The notes beneath the pieces were generated by a model that was given only the letters and a program-made list of their open reading frames with translations, was not told where the DNA came from and did no database searches. From positions 1 through 40,842 of the forward strand of contig NZ_JAAALN010000012.1 in assembly GCF_009906795.1 (NCBI RefSeq): 40,842 bases of DNA, read 5' to 3'. The position numbers and the translations under genes were made by a program. Positions 18,368 to 27,486 of this stretch are shown in pieces (position 1 is the stretch's first letter; each line of letters starts with the position of its first letter). This DNA comes from Kineococcus siccus. GTDB taxonomy: Bacteria > Actinomycetota > Actinomycetes > Actinomycetales > Kineococcaceae.

Positions 18368-19912
18368 TCAGACCGGGCCGGCCGCCCCCGCGGCGCCCGC
18401 CACACTCGACGTCGCCGGGACGTCCGGTGCCGTGATCCTGCGCTTGAGGATCTTGCCGGTCGCACCCTTCGGCAGCTCGTCGACGAGCCACACGCGGCGC
18501 GGGTACTTGTAGGCCGCGAGCGCCGCCTTCACGTGCGCCTGCAGCTCCTCGACCGTGGCGGTGGCCCCGGGCCGCAGCACGACCGCGGCCCCGACCTCCT
18601 CGCCGAGCAGGGCGTCCGGCACGGGCACGACGGCGGCCTCCGCGACGGCCGGGTGCTCGTAGAGGACCTCCTCGACCTCGCGCGGGTACACGTTGTAGCC
18701 GCCGCGGTTGATCATGTCCTTCTTGCGGTCGACGATCGTGTAGTAGCCGTCGGCGTCGCGCGTCGCGAGGTCGCCCGTGGCGAACCACCCGTCGGCGTCG
18801 ATCGCCAGGGCCGTGGCGCCCGGGTCGTTCCAGTACCCCGTCATGACGTTCTCGCCGCGCACGACGATCTCCCCGATCTCGCCCTCCGCGCTGACGGTGC
18901 CGTCGGCGGCGCGCAGCGCCATCTCGCAGCCGCGCACGGGGACGCCGATCGTGCCGGCGCGACGCTCGCGGTCCGGCAGGTTGAACGAGGCGACGGGTGA
19001 GGTCTCCGAGAGCCCGTACCCCTCGAGGATCGCGCAGCCGAACCGCTCCTCGAACGCGCGCAGCACCTCCACGGGCAGGGACGCTCCCCCGGACACGCAC
19101 TGCCGCAGCGCACTCACGTCGTAGTCGCCCGCCGTCGGGCAGTTCAGCATCGCCGAGTACATGGTCGGGACGCCCGCGAAGTACGCCACCCGGTCGCGCT
19201 GCATGACCGCGAGCGCCGCCTCGGGCGTGAACCGCGGCAGCAGCGTGAGCTGCGCGCCCGCCACGACGACGGTGTTCAGCGCGCACGTCTGGCCGAAGGC
19301 GTGGAACAGCGGCAGCGCCCCCAGGACGACCTCGTCGGTCCCGAGGCTCGCGAGGGTCTCCTGGCTCGTGACCGCGTTGCTGCGCAGGTTGTGGTGGGTC
19401 AGCTGGGCGCCCTTGGGCGCACCCGTCGTGCCGGAGGTGTAGAGGATGACGGCGGTGTCCTCGTCGGCCGCGTCGTGGACGTCCGGGTCGGGGTCGATCC
19501 CGGCCAGGAGGGCCGCGGTGGCCGCGGGCTCGACGACGACCACGCGGGTGTCGACGCCCACGGCGCCGGCCTGCGCGGTGTCCGCGACGCCGTGCCAGAC
19601 GAAGGCCAGGACGGCGCCGGAGTCGGCGAAGTAGTGGGCGACCTCGCGGGCGTGCAGCAGCGGGTTCATCGGGACCACGACGCCGCCGGCGCGCAGGACG
19701 CCGTAGTAGAGGACGGCGAAGTGCGGCACGTTGGGCAGCATGACAGCGACGCGGTCGCCGGGCCGGACGCCCTCGGCGCGCAGGTGCGCGGCGGCGCGGG
19801 CCGAGGCGTCGTCCAGCTGGGCCCACGTGAGGACGTGGTCGTCGAGCCGGATGGCGGGCCGGTCCGGCCGGGTCCGGGCGTGCGAGGGGAGGAAGTGGGC
19901 GAGGGTGCTCAT
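18368..19912 (-). CDS. long-chain fatty-acid--CoA ligase (AMP-forming)
   Basis: A 514-residue ANL-superfamily enzyme that activates a carboxylate, probably a fatty acid, to its CoA thioester through an acyl-adenylate. The P-loop YTSGTTGAPKG is at 158-168, the acyl/adenine segment GYGLSETSP at 298-306, the hinge GDLATRDADGYYTIVDRKKDMI at 380-401, and the catalytic Lys487 in PKGATGKILKR. All core motifs are intact. The ATG at 19912 has SD AGGAG 5 nt upstream. It fits upstream of the beta-oxidation genes at 12874-16160 in pathway terms, although they are on the opposite strand and separated by the glycosyltransferase. The exact chain length preferred cannot be read from the sequence. Confidence 0.92.
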   Translation of the reverse strand: MSTLAHFLPSHARTRPDRPAIRLDDHVLTWAQLDDASARAAAHLRAEGVRPGDRVAVMLPNVPHFAVLYYGVLRAGGVVVPMNPLLHAREVAHYFADSGAVLAFVWHGVADTAQAGAVGVDTRVVVVEPAATAALLAGIDPDPDVHDAADEDTAVILYTSGTTGAPKGAQLTHHNLRSNAVTSQETLASLGTDEVVLGALPLFHAFGQTCALNTVVVAGAQLTLLPRFTPEAALAVMQRDRVAYFAGVPTMYSAMLNCPTAGDYDVSALRQCVSGGASLPVEVLRAFEERFGCAILEGYGLSETSPVASFNLPDRERRAGTIGVPVRGCEMALRAADGTVSAEGEIGEIVVRGENVMTGYWNDPGATALAIDADGWFATGDLATRDADGYYTIVDRKKDMINRGGYNVYPREVEEVLYEHPAVAEAAVVPVPDALLGEEVGAAVVLRPGATATVEELQAHVKAALAAYKYPRRVWLVDELPKGATGKILKRRITAPDVPATSSVAGAAGAAGPV

Positions 19913-19974
19913 CGGTGCTCCTGCAGGCGTCGTCGACTGACAGCTGCCTCGGAGTCTCACACACCGCCGGGGCC

Positions 19975-21486
19975 TCAGGCCCGGGGACCACCCGCGGGGA
20001 CCAGCGCGCCCGCGCCGCCGCTGCCGGCCGGTCCTCCGGCCACGACGCTGCGCCGGCGCCCGGCGGCCTTGGCGGCGTACAGCGCGGCGTCGCAGCGCAC
20101 CAGCAGCTCCTGCAGCGTCTCCCCCTCGCGCCGGCGCGCGAGCCCGGCGGAGAAGCTCTGGCCGTGCGGCGTCGCGGCCCGCAGCCGCTCCAGCCGCGCC
20201 TCGACCTCGTCGACGTCGCGGCCGGGCACCGAGACGAGGAACTCCTCCCCGCCCCAGCGCGAGAGGACCGCCCCCGTGCCCGCCAGGCCCGCGCGCCAGA
20301 CCCGGGCGACCCCGCGCAGCAGCGCGTCGCCCGCGGGGTGGCCGAAGGTGTCGTTGAACCGCTTGAACTCGTCGAGGTCGAGCAGGGCGACGACCAGCGG
20401 GCCCCCCGACGCCGCGGCCTCGGCCGCGTGCCGGCGCAGCTCCTCCTCGCCGCTGCGGCGGTTGGGCAGGCCCGTGAGGACGTCGGTGCGCGCGAGCGCC
20501 GCGAGCTCCGCGGCCTGGCTGCGGTTGCGGCGCAGCAGCAGCGACATGCGGCCGACGACGAGCAGGAACAGGACCGCGGAGCAGGCGGTGACCGCCCACG
20601 CGTCCAGGGGCAGGCCGAGGACGAGCTGCACCGCGAGGGTCGCGGGCGCCAGCAGGCTGGCGCCCGCGAGCAGGGACAGCCGCAGCGCGCTGATGTCCTC
20701 GCGGGCGTCGTAGTCGGGGTCGGACAGCCGGAGCATGGACGGGTGCAGGGCCGCGGCGCCCCACAGCGCGTAGGCCGCGAGCCACACCGGGTCCATGGCC
20801 GACCCGTCGTAGCCGACCGTCGCGTAGCTGAGCTGGTAGGCCACGTCGGCGACGAGCATGAGCACGGCGGCGGCGCCGAGGAGGCGGAAGGACGTGGACC
20901 GGCTGCCCGCGGCGGACAGCAGCCGGACGAGCATGGCCAGCACGAACACGTCGGCCACGGGGTAGGTCGCGGACACGAGACCCCCGAGGACCCCCTCGTC
21001 CAGGGTCCGAAGCGCCGGGCGGACCAGGAAGGTCCAGGACAGCAGGCCGGTGCCGACGGCGAGGATCGTGGCGTCGACCAGGCCGGCGAGGTCGCGGCCG
21101 GGCCGGGCCTGCCGGGCGAGCCCGAGCAGGGAGGCGCCGAGCAGCGGGTAGGCCAGCAGGTAGGCGACGTCCGGGGCCGCGGGGTAGGCGTCGGACCCCA
21201 GCACGTCGTAGACGACCGTGTAGGCGACGTCCCCGATCCCCCACGCGCCCATCCCGGCGGCCATCAGCCACCAGGCCCACGCGCGCTGCGGGCGGTGCAG
21301 CCGGGTGCCGGCGGCGATGGCGGCGGCGCTGCCGCAGCTGACGGCGGACAGGAGCGCGTCGTGGACGGCGCCCTGCGTGGTGACGGCGAGCGCGCCGACG
21401 AGCCCGCTCCCCAGCAGGTACCAGCGCCAGGCGCGTGACCGGGCGCGCCGGTCACCGCGCGGCGTCCTCCACGGTCTCGGGATCAC
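19975..21486 (-). CDS. membrane-bound diguanylate cyclase (GGDEF), paralogue 1
   Basis: A 503-residue protein with about eight to nine N-terminal TM segments (about 20-320) and a C-terminal GGDEF domain (about 335-490). The domain starts with ARTDVLTGLPNRR, has LLDLDEFKRFNDTFGHPAGDALL, and the active-site GGEEF at 412-416, so it should make c-di-GMP from GTP. The RxxD inhibitory site expected just before RWGGEEF is absent (Gly and Ala occupy those places), so product inhibition is probably lost. The TM sensor contains a conserved-looking D-V-A-Y-L-L-A-Y-P-L segment (about 104-114) shared with paralogue 2 (24816-26336) and with other actinobacterial GGDEF/EAL proteins; its signal is unknown. 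The GTG start at 21486 lacks a good RBS and is uncertain. Confidence 0.9.
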   Translation of the reverse strand: MIPRPWRTPRGDRRARSRAWRWYLLGSGLVGALAVTTQGAVHDALLSAVSCGSAAAIAAGTRLHRPQRAWAWWLMAAGMGAWGIGDVAYTVVYDVLGSDAYPAAPDVAYLLAYPLLGASLLGLARQARPGRDLAGLVDATILAVGTGLLSWTFLVRPALRTLDEGVLGGLVSATYPVADVFVLAMLVRLLSAAGSRSTSFRLLGAAAVLMLVADVAYQLSYATVGYDGSAMDPVWLAAYALWGAAALHPSMLRLSDPDYDAREDISALRLSLLAGASLLAPATLAVQLVLGLPLDAWAVTACSAVLFLLVVGRMSLLLRRNRSQAAELAALARTDVLTGLPNRRSGEEELRRHAAEAAASGGPLVVALLDLDEFKRFNDTFGHPAGDALLRGVARVWRAGLAGTGAVLSRWGGEEFLVSVPGRDVDEVEARLERLRAATPHGQSFSAGLARRREGETLQELLVRCDAALYAAKAAGRRRSVVAGGPAGSGGAGALVPAGGPRA

Positions 21487-21654
21487 GAGGGGTCATCGGC
21501 GCGGGCCGGGCGCCGCTCAAGCGCGCCGGCCGCGGCGGTCCCGGGCGTCCCCCGTTCGGGTGGCGCCTCGTGCGCGGCGTCCACCCGAGCGGGCGACACT
21601 CCGGCAAACACGCAGCGTGACGACGGCCCGTCTGCCAGTGTCGGGAGCATGTTG

Positions 21655-22068
21655 ATGCAGACCGTCACGCAACCGGACGCCGCGGCGGCCGCCGCAGCCC
21701 TCGTCGGCTCGCTGATCGGCGGGCTGATCGGCTACCTGCTGGCCACGATCCCGCTCTACGGCGTCCTCAAGAAGGCCGCCCACCCCGACGTCCCGGCCTG
21801 GGGCGCCTTCGTGCCCGTCTACAACACCTACTGCCTGCTCAAGGTGGTCGGCCGGCCGTGGTGGTTCCTCCTGCTGCTGCTCGTGCCCCTCGTCAACATC
21901 GTCGTCCTGGTCGTCGTCTACCACGACCTGTCGCGGTCCTTCGGTCACGGCGCCGGGTTCACGGTCGGCCTCGTGCTGCTGTCGTTCGTCTTCCTGTTCG
22001 TCCTCTGGCTGGGCTCCAGCCGCTACCTCGGGCCGGCCGCCGCGCCGGCGACGCCCCGCTACGCCTGA
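21655..22068 (+). CDS. DUF5684 small membrane protein
   Basis: A 137-residue protein with three predicted TM segments (about 14-35, 69-90 and 100-121). The cytoplasmic loop WGAFVPVYNTYCLLK..GRPWW (about 49-70) is characteristic of DUF5684 family proteins, sometimes annotated with signal peptidase I-like proteins but with no catalytic residues. The ATG at 21655 is preferred because GGGAG (21643-21647) is 7 nt away; the ATG at 21649 is too close to it. It is divergent from the GGDEF gene and followed by a strong terminator, so it is probably monocistronic. Function unknown. Confidence 0.82.
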   Translation: MQTVTQPDAAAAAAALVGSLIGGLIGYLLATIPLYGVLKKAAHPDVPAWGAFVPVYNTYCLLKVVGRPWWFLLLLLVPLVNIVVLVVVYHDLSRSFGHGAGFTVGLVLLSFVFLFVLWLGSSRYLGPAAAPATPRYA

Positions 22069-22086
22069 CCCCCCGACCGCTCACCC

Positions 22087-22118
22087 GGCCCCGCTCCCGC
22101 CTCGTCGGGAGCGGGGCC
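22087..22118 (+). terminator. hairpin terminator after DUF5684 gene
   Basis: Perfect 13-nt arms (22087-22099 and 22106-22118), 6-nt loop, followed by GCGGCTTTG. It separates the DUF5684 gene from valS. Confidence 0.75.
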
Positions 22119-22141
22119 GCGGCTTTGCGATGATGGGGACC

Positions 22142-24814
22142 ATGTCCGACGCTCCCCCCAGCACCGCCTCCACCTCGCCGGCCGCCCCCGCCGCGGCGGG
22201 CCCGCCGCCGACCGCGCCCGGGGTACTCGTCCCCGACCGCCCCACGGTCGACGGCCTCGAGGACCGCTGGTCGCCCGCGTGGGCCGAGCAGGACACCTAC
22301 CGCTTCGACCGCACCGCGGAGCGGGCCGACGTGTACTCCATCGACACGCCGCCGCCCACCGTGTCGGGGTCGCTGCACATCGGCCACGTCTTCAGCTACA
22401 CCCACACCGACGTCGTCGCGCGCTTCCAGCGCATGCGCGGCAAGACCGTGTTCTACCCGATGGGGTGGGACGACAACGGCCTGCCGACCGAACGCCGAGT
22501 GCAGAACTACTACGGCGTGCGCTGCGACCCGAGCCTGCCGTACGAGGCCGGCTTCGTGCCGCCGGAGAAGGCGCCCAAGAGCGACCGCGACTTCGTCCAG
22601 GTGTCGCGGCGCACCTTCGTCGAGCTGTGCGAGCGCCTGACCGCCGAGGACGAGCAGGCCTTCGAGGCCGTGTGGCGCCGCCTGGGCCTGTCGGTGGACT
22701 GGTCGCACACGTACTCCACGATCTCCGCGCCCGCGCGGGCCACGGCGCAGCGCGCCTTCCTGCGCAACCTCGCCCGCGGCGAGGCGTACGCGGCCGAGGC
22801 GCCCACGCTGTGGGACACCACGTTCCGCACCGCGGTGGCGCAGGCCGAGCTGGAGGACCGCGACCGCGAGGGCGCCTACCACCGCATCGGCTTCGCCCGC
22901 GACGGCGCCGAGCCGGTGTTCGTCGAGACCACCCGCCCGGAACTCGTCCCGGCGTGCGTGGCGCTGGTGGCGCACCCCGACGACGAGCGCTACCAGCCGC
23001 TGTTCGGCACCACCGTGCGCTCGCCGCTGTTCGGCGTCGAGGTGCCCGTGCTGGCGCACCGCCTCGCCGACCCCGCCAAGGGTTCCGGCATCGCGATGAT
23101 CTGCACCTTCGGCGACGTCACCGACGTGACGTGGTGGCGCGAGCTCCAGCTGCCCACCCGCGCGGTGCTCGGCTGGGACGGCCGGTTCCAGCGAGAGCTG
23201 CCGGCGTGGGTCGCCGGAGGCCCGGGCGAGGCGCTGTGGGGAGAGCTGGCGGGGGCCACCGTGCACACCGCGAAGGAGCGGATCGTCGCGGCCCTGCGGG
23301 AGTCCGGGGACCTCGTGGGGGACCCGACGCCGATCGTGCACCCCGTGAAGTTCTACGAGAAGGGCGACCGCCCGCTCGAGATCGTCACGACGCGGCAGTG
23401 GTACCTGCGCAACGGCGGCCGCGACGAGGCGCTGCGCACGGAGCTGCTGGGCCGCGGTGCGGAGCTCGCCTGGCACCCCGAGCACATGAAGCACCGCTAC
23501 GACAACTGGGTCTCGGGGCTCAACGGCGACTGGCTCGTGTCGCGGCAGCGGTTCTTCGGCGTCCCGTTCCCCGTCTGGTACCCGCTCGACGCCGACGGCA
23601 CCCCCCGCTACGACGCCCCCGTCCTGCCCGACGAGGCGTCCCTGCCGGTCGACCCGGCGTCGGAACCCGCCCCCGGCTACACCGAGGAGCAGCGCGGCGT
23701 GCCGGGTGGTTTCGCCGCCGACCCCGACGTCATGGACACCTGGGCGACGTCGTCGCTGACGCCGCAGATCGCGGGCGGCTGGGAGCGCGACGAGGACCTG
23801 TTCTCGCGCGTGTTCCCCATGGACCTGCGTCCGCAGGGCCAGGACATCATCCGCACCTGGCTGTTCTCCACCGTCGTGCGCGCCCACCTCGAGCACGGCG
23901 GCCTGCCGTGGCGCCGGACCGCGCTGTCGGGCTGGATCCTCGACCCGGACCGCAAGAAGATGAGCAAGTCCAAGGGCAACGTCGTCACCCCGGTGGCGCT
24001 GCTCGAGGAGTTCGGCTCCGACGCCGTCCGCTACTGGGCGGCCACCGCCCGGCTCGGCACCGACGCCACCTTCGACACCGGTCAGATGAAGATCGGCCGG
24101 CGGCTCGCGATGAAGCTGCTCAACGCGTCGAAGTTCGTCCTGGGGCTCGGGGTGGCGCGCGGCGACGTCGCCGACCGCGCCGCGGTCACCGACCCGCTCG
24201 ACGTCAGCACGCTCGCGAACCTCGCCGTCGTGGTCCGCACGGCGACGGACGCCTTCGAGCGCTACGACCATGCGGGCGCGCTGCAGGTCACCGAGCAGTT
24301 CTTCTGGACGTTCTGCGACCAGTGGGTGGAACTCGTCAAGGACCGCGCCTACGGGGCGCGCGGCGAGCAGGCGGCGGCGTCGGCGCAGGCCACCGCGGCC
24401 ATCGCGCTGCGGACGCTGCTGCGCCTGCTCGCGCCGTTCCTGCCTTTCGCGGCCGAGGAGGTGTGGTCGTGGTGGCAGGAGTCCTCCGTGCACACCGCCG
24501 CCTGGCCCGACGTCGCGGAGCTCGGGCCGGCGGCCGCCGCGGAGGCCGAGCTCGGCGTCCTCAGCGCTGCGGCGCAGGCGCTCTCGGCGCTGCGCAAGCT
24601 CAAGAGCGAGGCCAAGGTCTCGCAGAAGACGGAGCTCGCCGCCGCCACGCTGTCCGGCCCCGCCGGCGTGCTCGCCGACGCGCGGCGGGCGGAGGACGAC
24701 GTGCGCGCCGCGGCCCGCGCCGCGTCCATCACGTGGTCGGAGGTCCCCGCCGTCGAGGGGGAGCAGGCCGCCGCGCTGCGCGCGGAGGCCGAGATCGCCG
24801 CGCCCGCCGCCTGA
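22142..24814 (+). CDS. valS: valyl-tRNA synthetase
   Basis: An 890-residue class I synthetase that charges tRNA-Val. A Pro/Ala-rich lead of about 30 residues is followed by the catalytic core: HIGH at 79-82 (SGSLHIGHVFSYTHTD), the GWDDNGLPTERR segment, the CP1 editing domain (about 200-400), DVMDTWATSSLTPQ, and KMSKS at 606-610 (DRKKMSKSKGN). The anticodon-binding domain and a short C-terminal coiled-coil-like arm (RKLKSEAKVSQKTEL) follow. ATGs at 22130 and 22133 are possible, but the ATG at 22142 gives the MSDAPP start with GGGGA upstream. In M. tuberculosis valS is adjacent to folC; here ileS takes that place and valS stands alone. The gene ends 1 nt before the convergent GGDEF gene. Confidence 0.96.
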   Translation: MSDAPPSTASTSPAAPAAAGPPPTAPGVLVPDRPTVDGLEDRWSPAWAEQDTYRFDRTAERADVYSIDTPPPTVSGSLHIGHVFSYTHTDVVARFQRMRGKTVFYPMGWDDNGLPTERRVQNYYGVRCDPSLPYEAGFVPPEKAPKSDRDFVQVSRRTFVELCERLTAEDEQAFEAVWRRLGLSVDWSHTYSTISAPARATAQRAFLRNLARGEAYAAEAPTLWDTTFRTAVAQAELEDRDREGAYHRIGFARDGAEPVFVETTRPELVPACVALVAHPDDERYQPLFGTTVRSPLFGVEVPVLAHRLADPAKGSGIAMICTFGDVTDVTWWRELQLPTRAVLGWDGRFQRELPAWVAGGPGEALWGELAGATVHTAKERIVAALRESGDLVGDPTPIVHPVKFYEKGDRPLEIVTTRQWYLRNGGRDEALRTELLGRGAELAWHPEHMKHRYDNWVSGLNGDWLVSRQRFFGVPFPVWYPLDADGTPRYDAPVLPDEASLPVDPASEPAPGYTEEQRGVPGGFAADPDVMDTWATSSLTPQIAGGWERDEDLFSRVFPMDLRPQGQDIIRTWLFSTVVRAHLEHGGLPWRRTALSGWILDPDRKKMSKSKGNVVTPVALLEEFGSDAVRYWAATARLGTDATFDTGQMKIGRRLAMKLLNASKFVLGLGVARGDVADRAAVTDPLDVSTLANLAVVVRTATDAFERYDHAGALQVTEQFFWTFCDQWVELVKDRAYGARGEQAAASAQATAAIALRTLLRLLAPFLPFAAEEVWSWWQESSVHTAAWPDVAELGPAAAAEAELGVLSAAAQALSALRKLKSEAKVSQKTELAAATLSGPAGVLADARRAEDDVRAAARAASITWSEVPAVEGEQAAALRAEAEIAAPAA

Positions 24815-24815
24815 G

Positions 24816-26336
24816 TCAGCCGACGGGCTGGGCCGGCTCCCCGCGGGAGCCGGCCCGGTGCCCGGCCGCCTCACGCTCGCCCGCGCCCTCGCCCTCGTCC
24901 GCCAGCAGGACGCGGTCACGCCCGGCCGTCTTCGCCGCGTAGAGCGCCGCGTCGGCCCGGCTCACGAGCGCGCCCGGGTCCTCCCGGCCGTCCCACTGCG
25001 CCACGCCGGCCGAGAACGTCTGCCCGGCAGGCGTCGCGGGCCGCAGGGCCTGCACGGCGGCGCGCGCCGAGGCCGCGTCCCGGCCGGGCAGCAGCACGAC
25101 GAACTCCTCCCCGCCCCAGCGGGCCAGCACGGCGTCCCCACCCGTGCTCGCGGTGAGCACGGTCCGCCAGGCGGCGCCGGTCTCGACGAGGAGCCGATCC
25201 CCCGCCTGGTGGCCGAAGGTGTCGTTGAACGCCTTGAAGTGGTCCAGGTCGAGCATCGCCAGCGACAGCGGCGTCCCGTCGCACCCCGCCCGCTCGCGCA
25301 TCCGCTCCAGCTCGGCGTCGCTCGTGCGGCGGTTGGGCAGCCCCGTGAGGGCGTCGCTGCGGGCCAGGGCGGCCAGCTTGCCGGCCTGCTCCTGCAGGTG
25401 GCGCACCAGCCCGGACATGCGCAGCACGACGAGGAGGAACAGCACGACCGAGCTGAGCGCGACCGCCCACGTCTCCAGGTGCAGGCCCAGCGCCAGCTGC
25501 ACCAGCAGGGTGCCGGGCGACAGCAGGCTGGCCACCGTCAGCGCCGCCAGCCGCCCGCGCGTGAACGCCCAGCCCGCAGGCGGTTCGGCGTCGGTCAGCG
25601 ACCGCATGGACGGGTGCAGGGCCGCCGCGGCGAAGAACAGGTAGCTCACGACCCACAGCGCCGTCAGGACCGCGCCGCCGTCGTCGCTGTCCAGGCTCAC
25701 GAGCTGGTAGGCGCAGTCGGCCCCGAGCATCGTGACGGTCCCCGCGACGAGGAGCCGGAAGGCGGTGCTGCGCCCGCCGTTCGTCGTGAGCAGCCGCACG
25801 AGGAAGGCCAGCAGCAGCACGTCACCCAGCGGGTAGGCCGTCCCGAGCACCCGCGCCAGCACGGACTCGTCGACCGCGGCCAGCGTGGGCCGCATGAGGA
25901 AGGTCCAGCTCAGCAGGCAGAAGCCGACCGTGACGATGGCGCTGTCGACGAGCCCCTCGCGGTCCCGGCCCCCGCGGCGCGCGCGGACGAACTGCCAGCA
26001 GCCCGCGGCCAGCAGCACGTACGCCGCGAGGTAGCACACGTCCGCGGGCGAGGGGAACGGGTCGGTGTCCAGGACCCACACCTGCACGAACCAGACGACG
26101 TCGCCGGCCACCCAGCAGGCGACGCCGGCCGTGACGAGCCACCAGGCCAGCGGGCGGCGCGGGCGGTGACGGGCGACGCCCACCGCCATGGCCACGACGC
26201 ACGCGACGCTGAGGGAGGTCGCCAGGGCGTCGCGCCACAGCCCGAGGGGCAGCACGGGCACGAGGACGGTGAGCAGGGCGGCCGCGGCGAGGAAGGTCCG
26301 GGCCGCTGGGGTGAGGCGCGTGTGGAGCGGGGGCAC
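24816..26336 (-). CDS. membrane-bound diguanylate cyclase (GGDEF), paralogue 2
   Basis: A 506-residue paralogue of the protein at 19975-21486: about eight N-terminal TM segments (12-320) and a GGDEF domain (about 330-480) with ARSDALTGLPNRR, MLDLDHFKAFNDTFGHQAGD and GGEEF at 408-412, so c-di-GMP synthesis is expected. The RxxD inhibitory site is missing here too. The sensor shares A-D-V-C-Y-L-A-A-Y with paralogue 1. The C-terminal tail is charged and its coding DNA contains the hairpin 24830-24856, which lies just after the valS stop. The start (GTG at 26336) lacks a convincing RBS. The two copies flank the DUF5684-valS segment, suggesting an old local duplication. Confidence 0.9.
   Translation of the reverse strand: MPPLHTRLTPAARTFLAAAALLTVLVPVLPLGLWRDALATSLSVACVVAMAVGVARHRPRRPLAWWLVTAGVACWVAGDVVWFVQVWVLDTDPFPSPADVCYLAAYVLLAAGCWQFVRARRGGRDREGLVDSAIVTVGFCLLSWTFLMRPTLAAVDESVLARVLGTAYPLGDVLLLAFLVRLLTTNGGRSTAFRLLVAGTVTMLGADCAYQLVSLDSDDGGAVLTALWVVSYLFFAAAALHPSMRSLTDAEPPAGWAFTRGRLAALTVASLLSPGTLLVQLALGLHLETWAVALSSVVLFLLVVLRMSGLVRHLQEQAGKLAALARSDALTGLPNRRTSDAELERMRERAGCDGTPLSLAMLDLDHFKAFNDTFGHQAGDRLLVETGAAWRTVLTASTGGDAVLARWGGEEFVVLLPGRDAASARAAVQALRPATPAGQTFSAGVAQWDGREDPGALVSRADAALYAAKTAGRDRVLLADEGEGAGEREAAGHRAGSRGEPAQPVG
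24830..24856 (+). terminator. valS terminator hairpin inside the 3' end of the GGDEF coding sequence
   Basis: Perfect 12-nt arms (24830-24841 and 24845-24856) with a 3-nt loop start 15 nt after the valS stop. The DNA also encodes the C-terminal tail of the convergent GGDEF protein. Confidence 0.6.
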
Positions 26337-26406
26337 CCCGTGTCCGTCGGCGCGTCCGGGGGCCGGGCTGAGCGTCCGGCCCCCGGTCGGCCGAACGGGC
26401 GCGGCC

Positions 26407-27486
26407 TCAGCGCTCGACGTCGCCGCGGATGAAGGCCTCCACGGCCGCGCGACCCTCGTCGTCCGGCAGCTGCTGCGGCGGCGACTTCATGAAGTAGGCG
26501 GACGCGGACAGCAGCGGCCCGCCGATCCCCCGGTCGAGGCCGATCTTCGCGGCCCGCACCGCGTCGATGATGACGCCCGCGGAGTTCGGGCTGTCCCAGA
26601 CCTCGAGCTTGTACTCGAGGTTCAGCGGGACGTCGCCGAAGGCGCGGCCCTCCAGGCGGACGTAGGCCCACTTCCGGTCGTCGAGCCACTGCACGTAGTC
26701 GCTGGGCCCGATGTGGACGTTGCGGGTGCCGAAGTCGGCGTGCACGTTGCTCGTGACGGCCTGCGTCTTGGAGATCTTCTTCGACTCCAGCCGGTCCCGC
26801 TCCAGCATGTTCTTGAAGTCCATGTTGCCGCCGACGTTCAGCTGGTAGGTGCGGTCGAGCTGGATGCCCCGGTCCTCGAGGAGCTTGGCCAGGACGCGGT
26901 GCGTGATGGTGGCGCCGACCTGCGACTTGATGTCGTCGCCGACGATGGGCAGGCGCGCGTCGGTGAACCGCTGCGCCCACTCGGGCGTGCCGGCGATGAA
27001 GACGGGCAGGGCGTTGACGAAGGCCACGCCCGCCTCCAGGGCGCACTGCGCGTAGAACGTCGCGGCGTCCTGGGAGCCCACGGGCAGGTAGCACACGAGC
27101 ACCTCGGCCTGCGCCGCACGCAGGGCCGCGACCACGTCGACGGCCGGGGCGGCGGACTCGGTGATGGTCTCGCGGTAGTAGCGGCCGAGGCCGTCGAGCG
27201 TCGGGCCGCGCTGCACCTGCACGCCCAGCGGGGGGACGTCGCAGATCTTGACGGTGTTGTTCTCGCTCGCGCCGATGGCGTCCGCCAGGTCCGTCCCGAC
27301 CTTCTTGTCGTCGACGTCGAACGCGGCCACGAACTCGAGGTCGCGGACGTGGTACTCCCCGAACATCACGTGCATGAGGCCGGGCACGGTGGCGGTCGCC
27401 TCGGCGTCGGCGTAGTAGTGCACGCCCTGCACGAGGGACGCCGCGCAGTTGCCCACGCCGACGATCGCGGTGCGGATCGGTGCCAT
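26407..27486 (-). CDS. ino1: inositol-3-phosphate synthase
   Basis: A 359-residue NAD-dependent enzyme that converts glucose-6-phosphate to 1L-myo-inositol-1-phosphate, the first step to phosphatidylinositol and mycothiol in actinobacteria. The NAD-binding start [19 protein letters not shown] is at 9-27. Further blocks are [37 protein letters not shown] (catalytic Lys region), [14 protein letters not shown], and [24 protein letters not shown] near the C-terminus. Length matches the bacterial form. Its ATG overlaps the stop of the PadR gene by 1 nt (TGATG), so the two are one operon and start choice is firm. The same PadR-ino1 order occurs in M. tuberculosis (Rv0047c-Rv0046c). Confidence 0.95.
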   Translation of the reverse strand: MAPIRTAIVGVGNCAASLVQGVHYYADAEATATVPGLMHVMFGEYHVRDLEFVAAFDVDDKKVGTDLADAIGASENNTVKICDVPPLGVQVQRGPTLDGLGRYYRETITESAAPAVDVVAALRAAQAEVLVCYLPVGSQDAATFYAQCALEAGVAFVNALPVFIAGTPEWAQRFTDARLPIVGDDIKSQVGATITHRVLAKLLEDRGIQLDRTYQLNVGGNMDFKNMLERDRLESKKISKTQAVTSNVHADFGTRNVHIGPSDYVQWLDDRKWAYVRLEGRAFGDVPLNLEYKLEVWDSPNSAGVIIDAVRAAKIGLDRGIGGPLLSASAYFMKSPPQQLPDDEGRAAVEAFIRGDVER

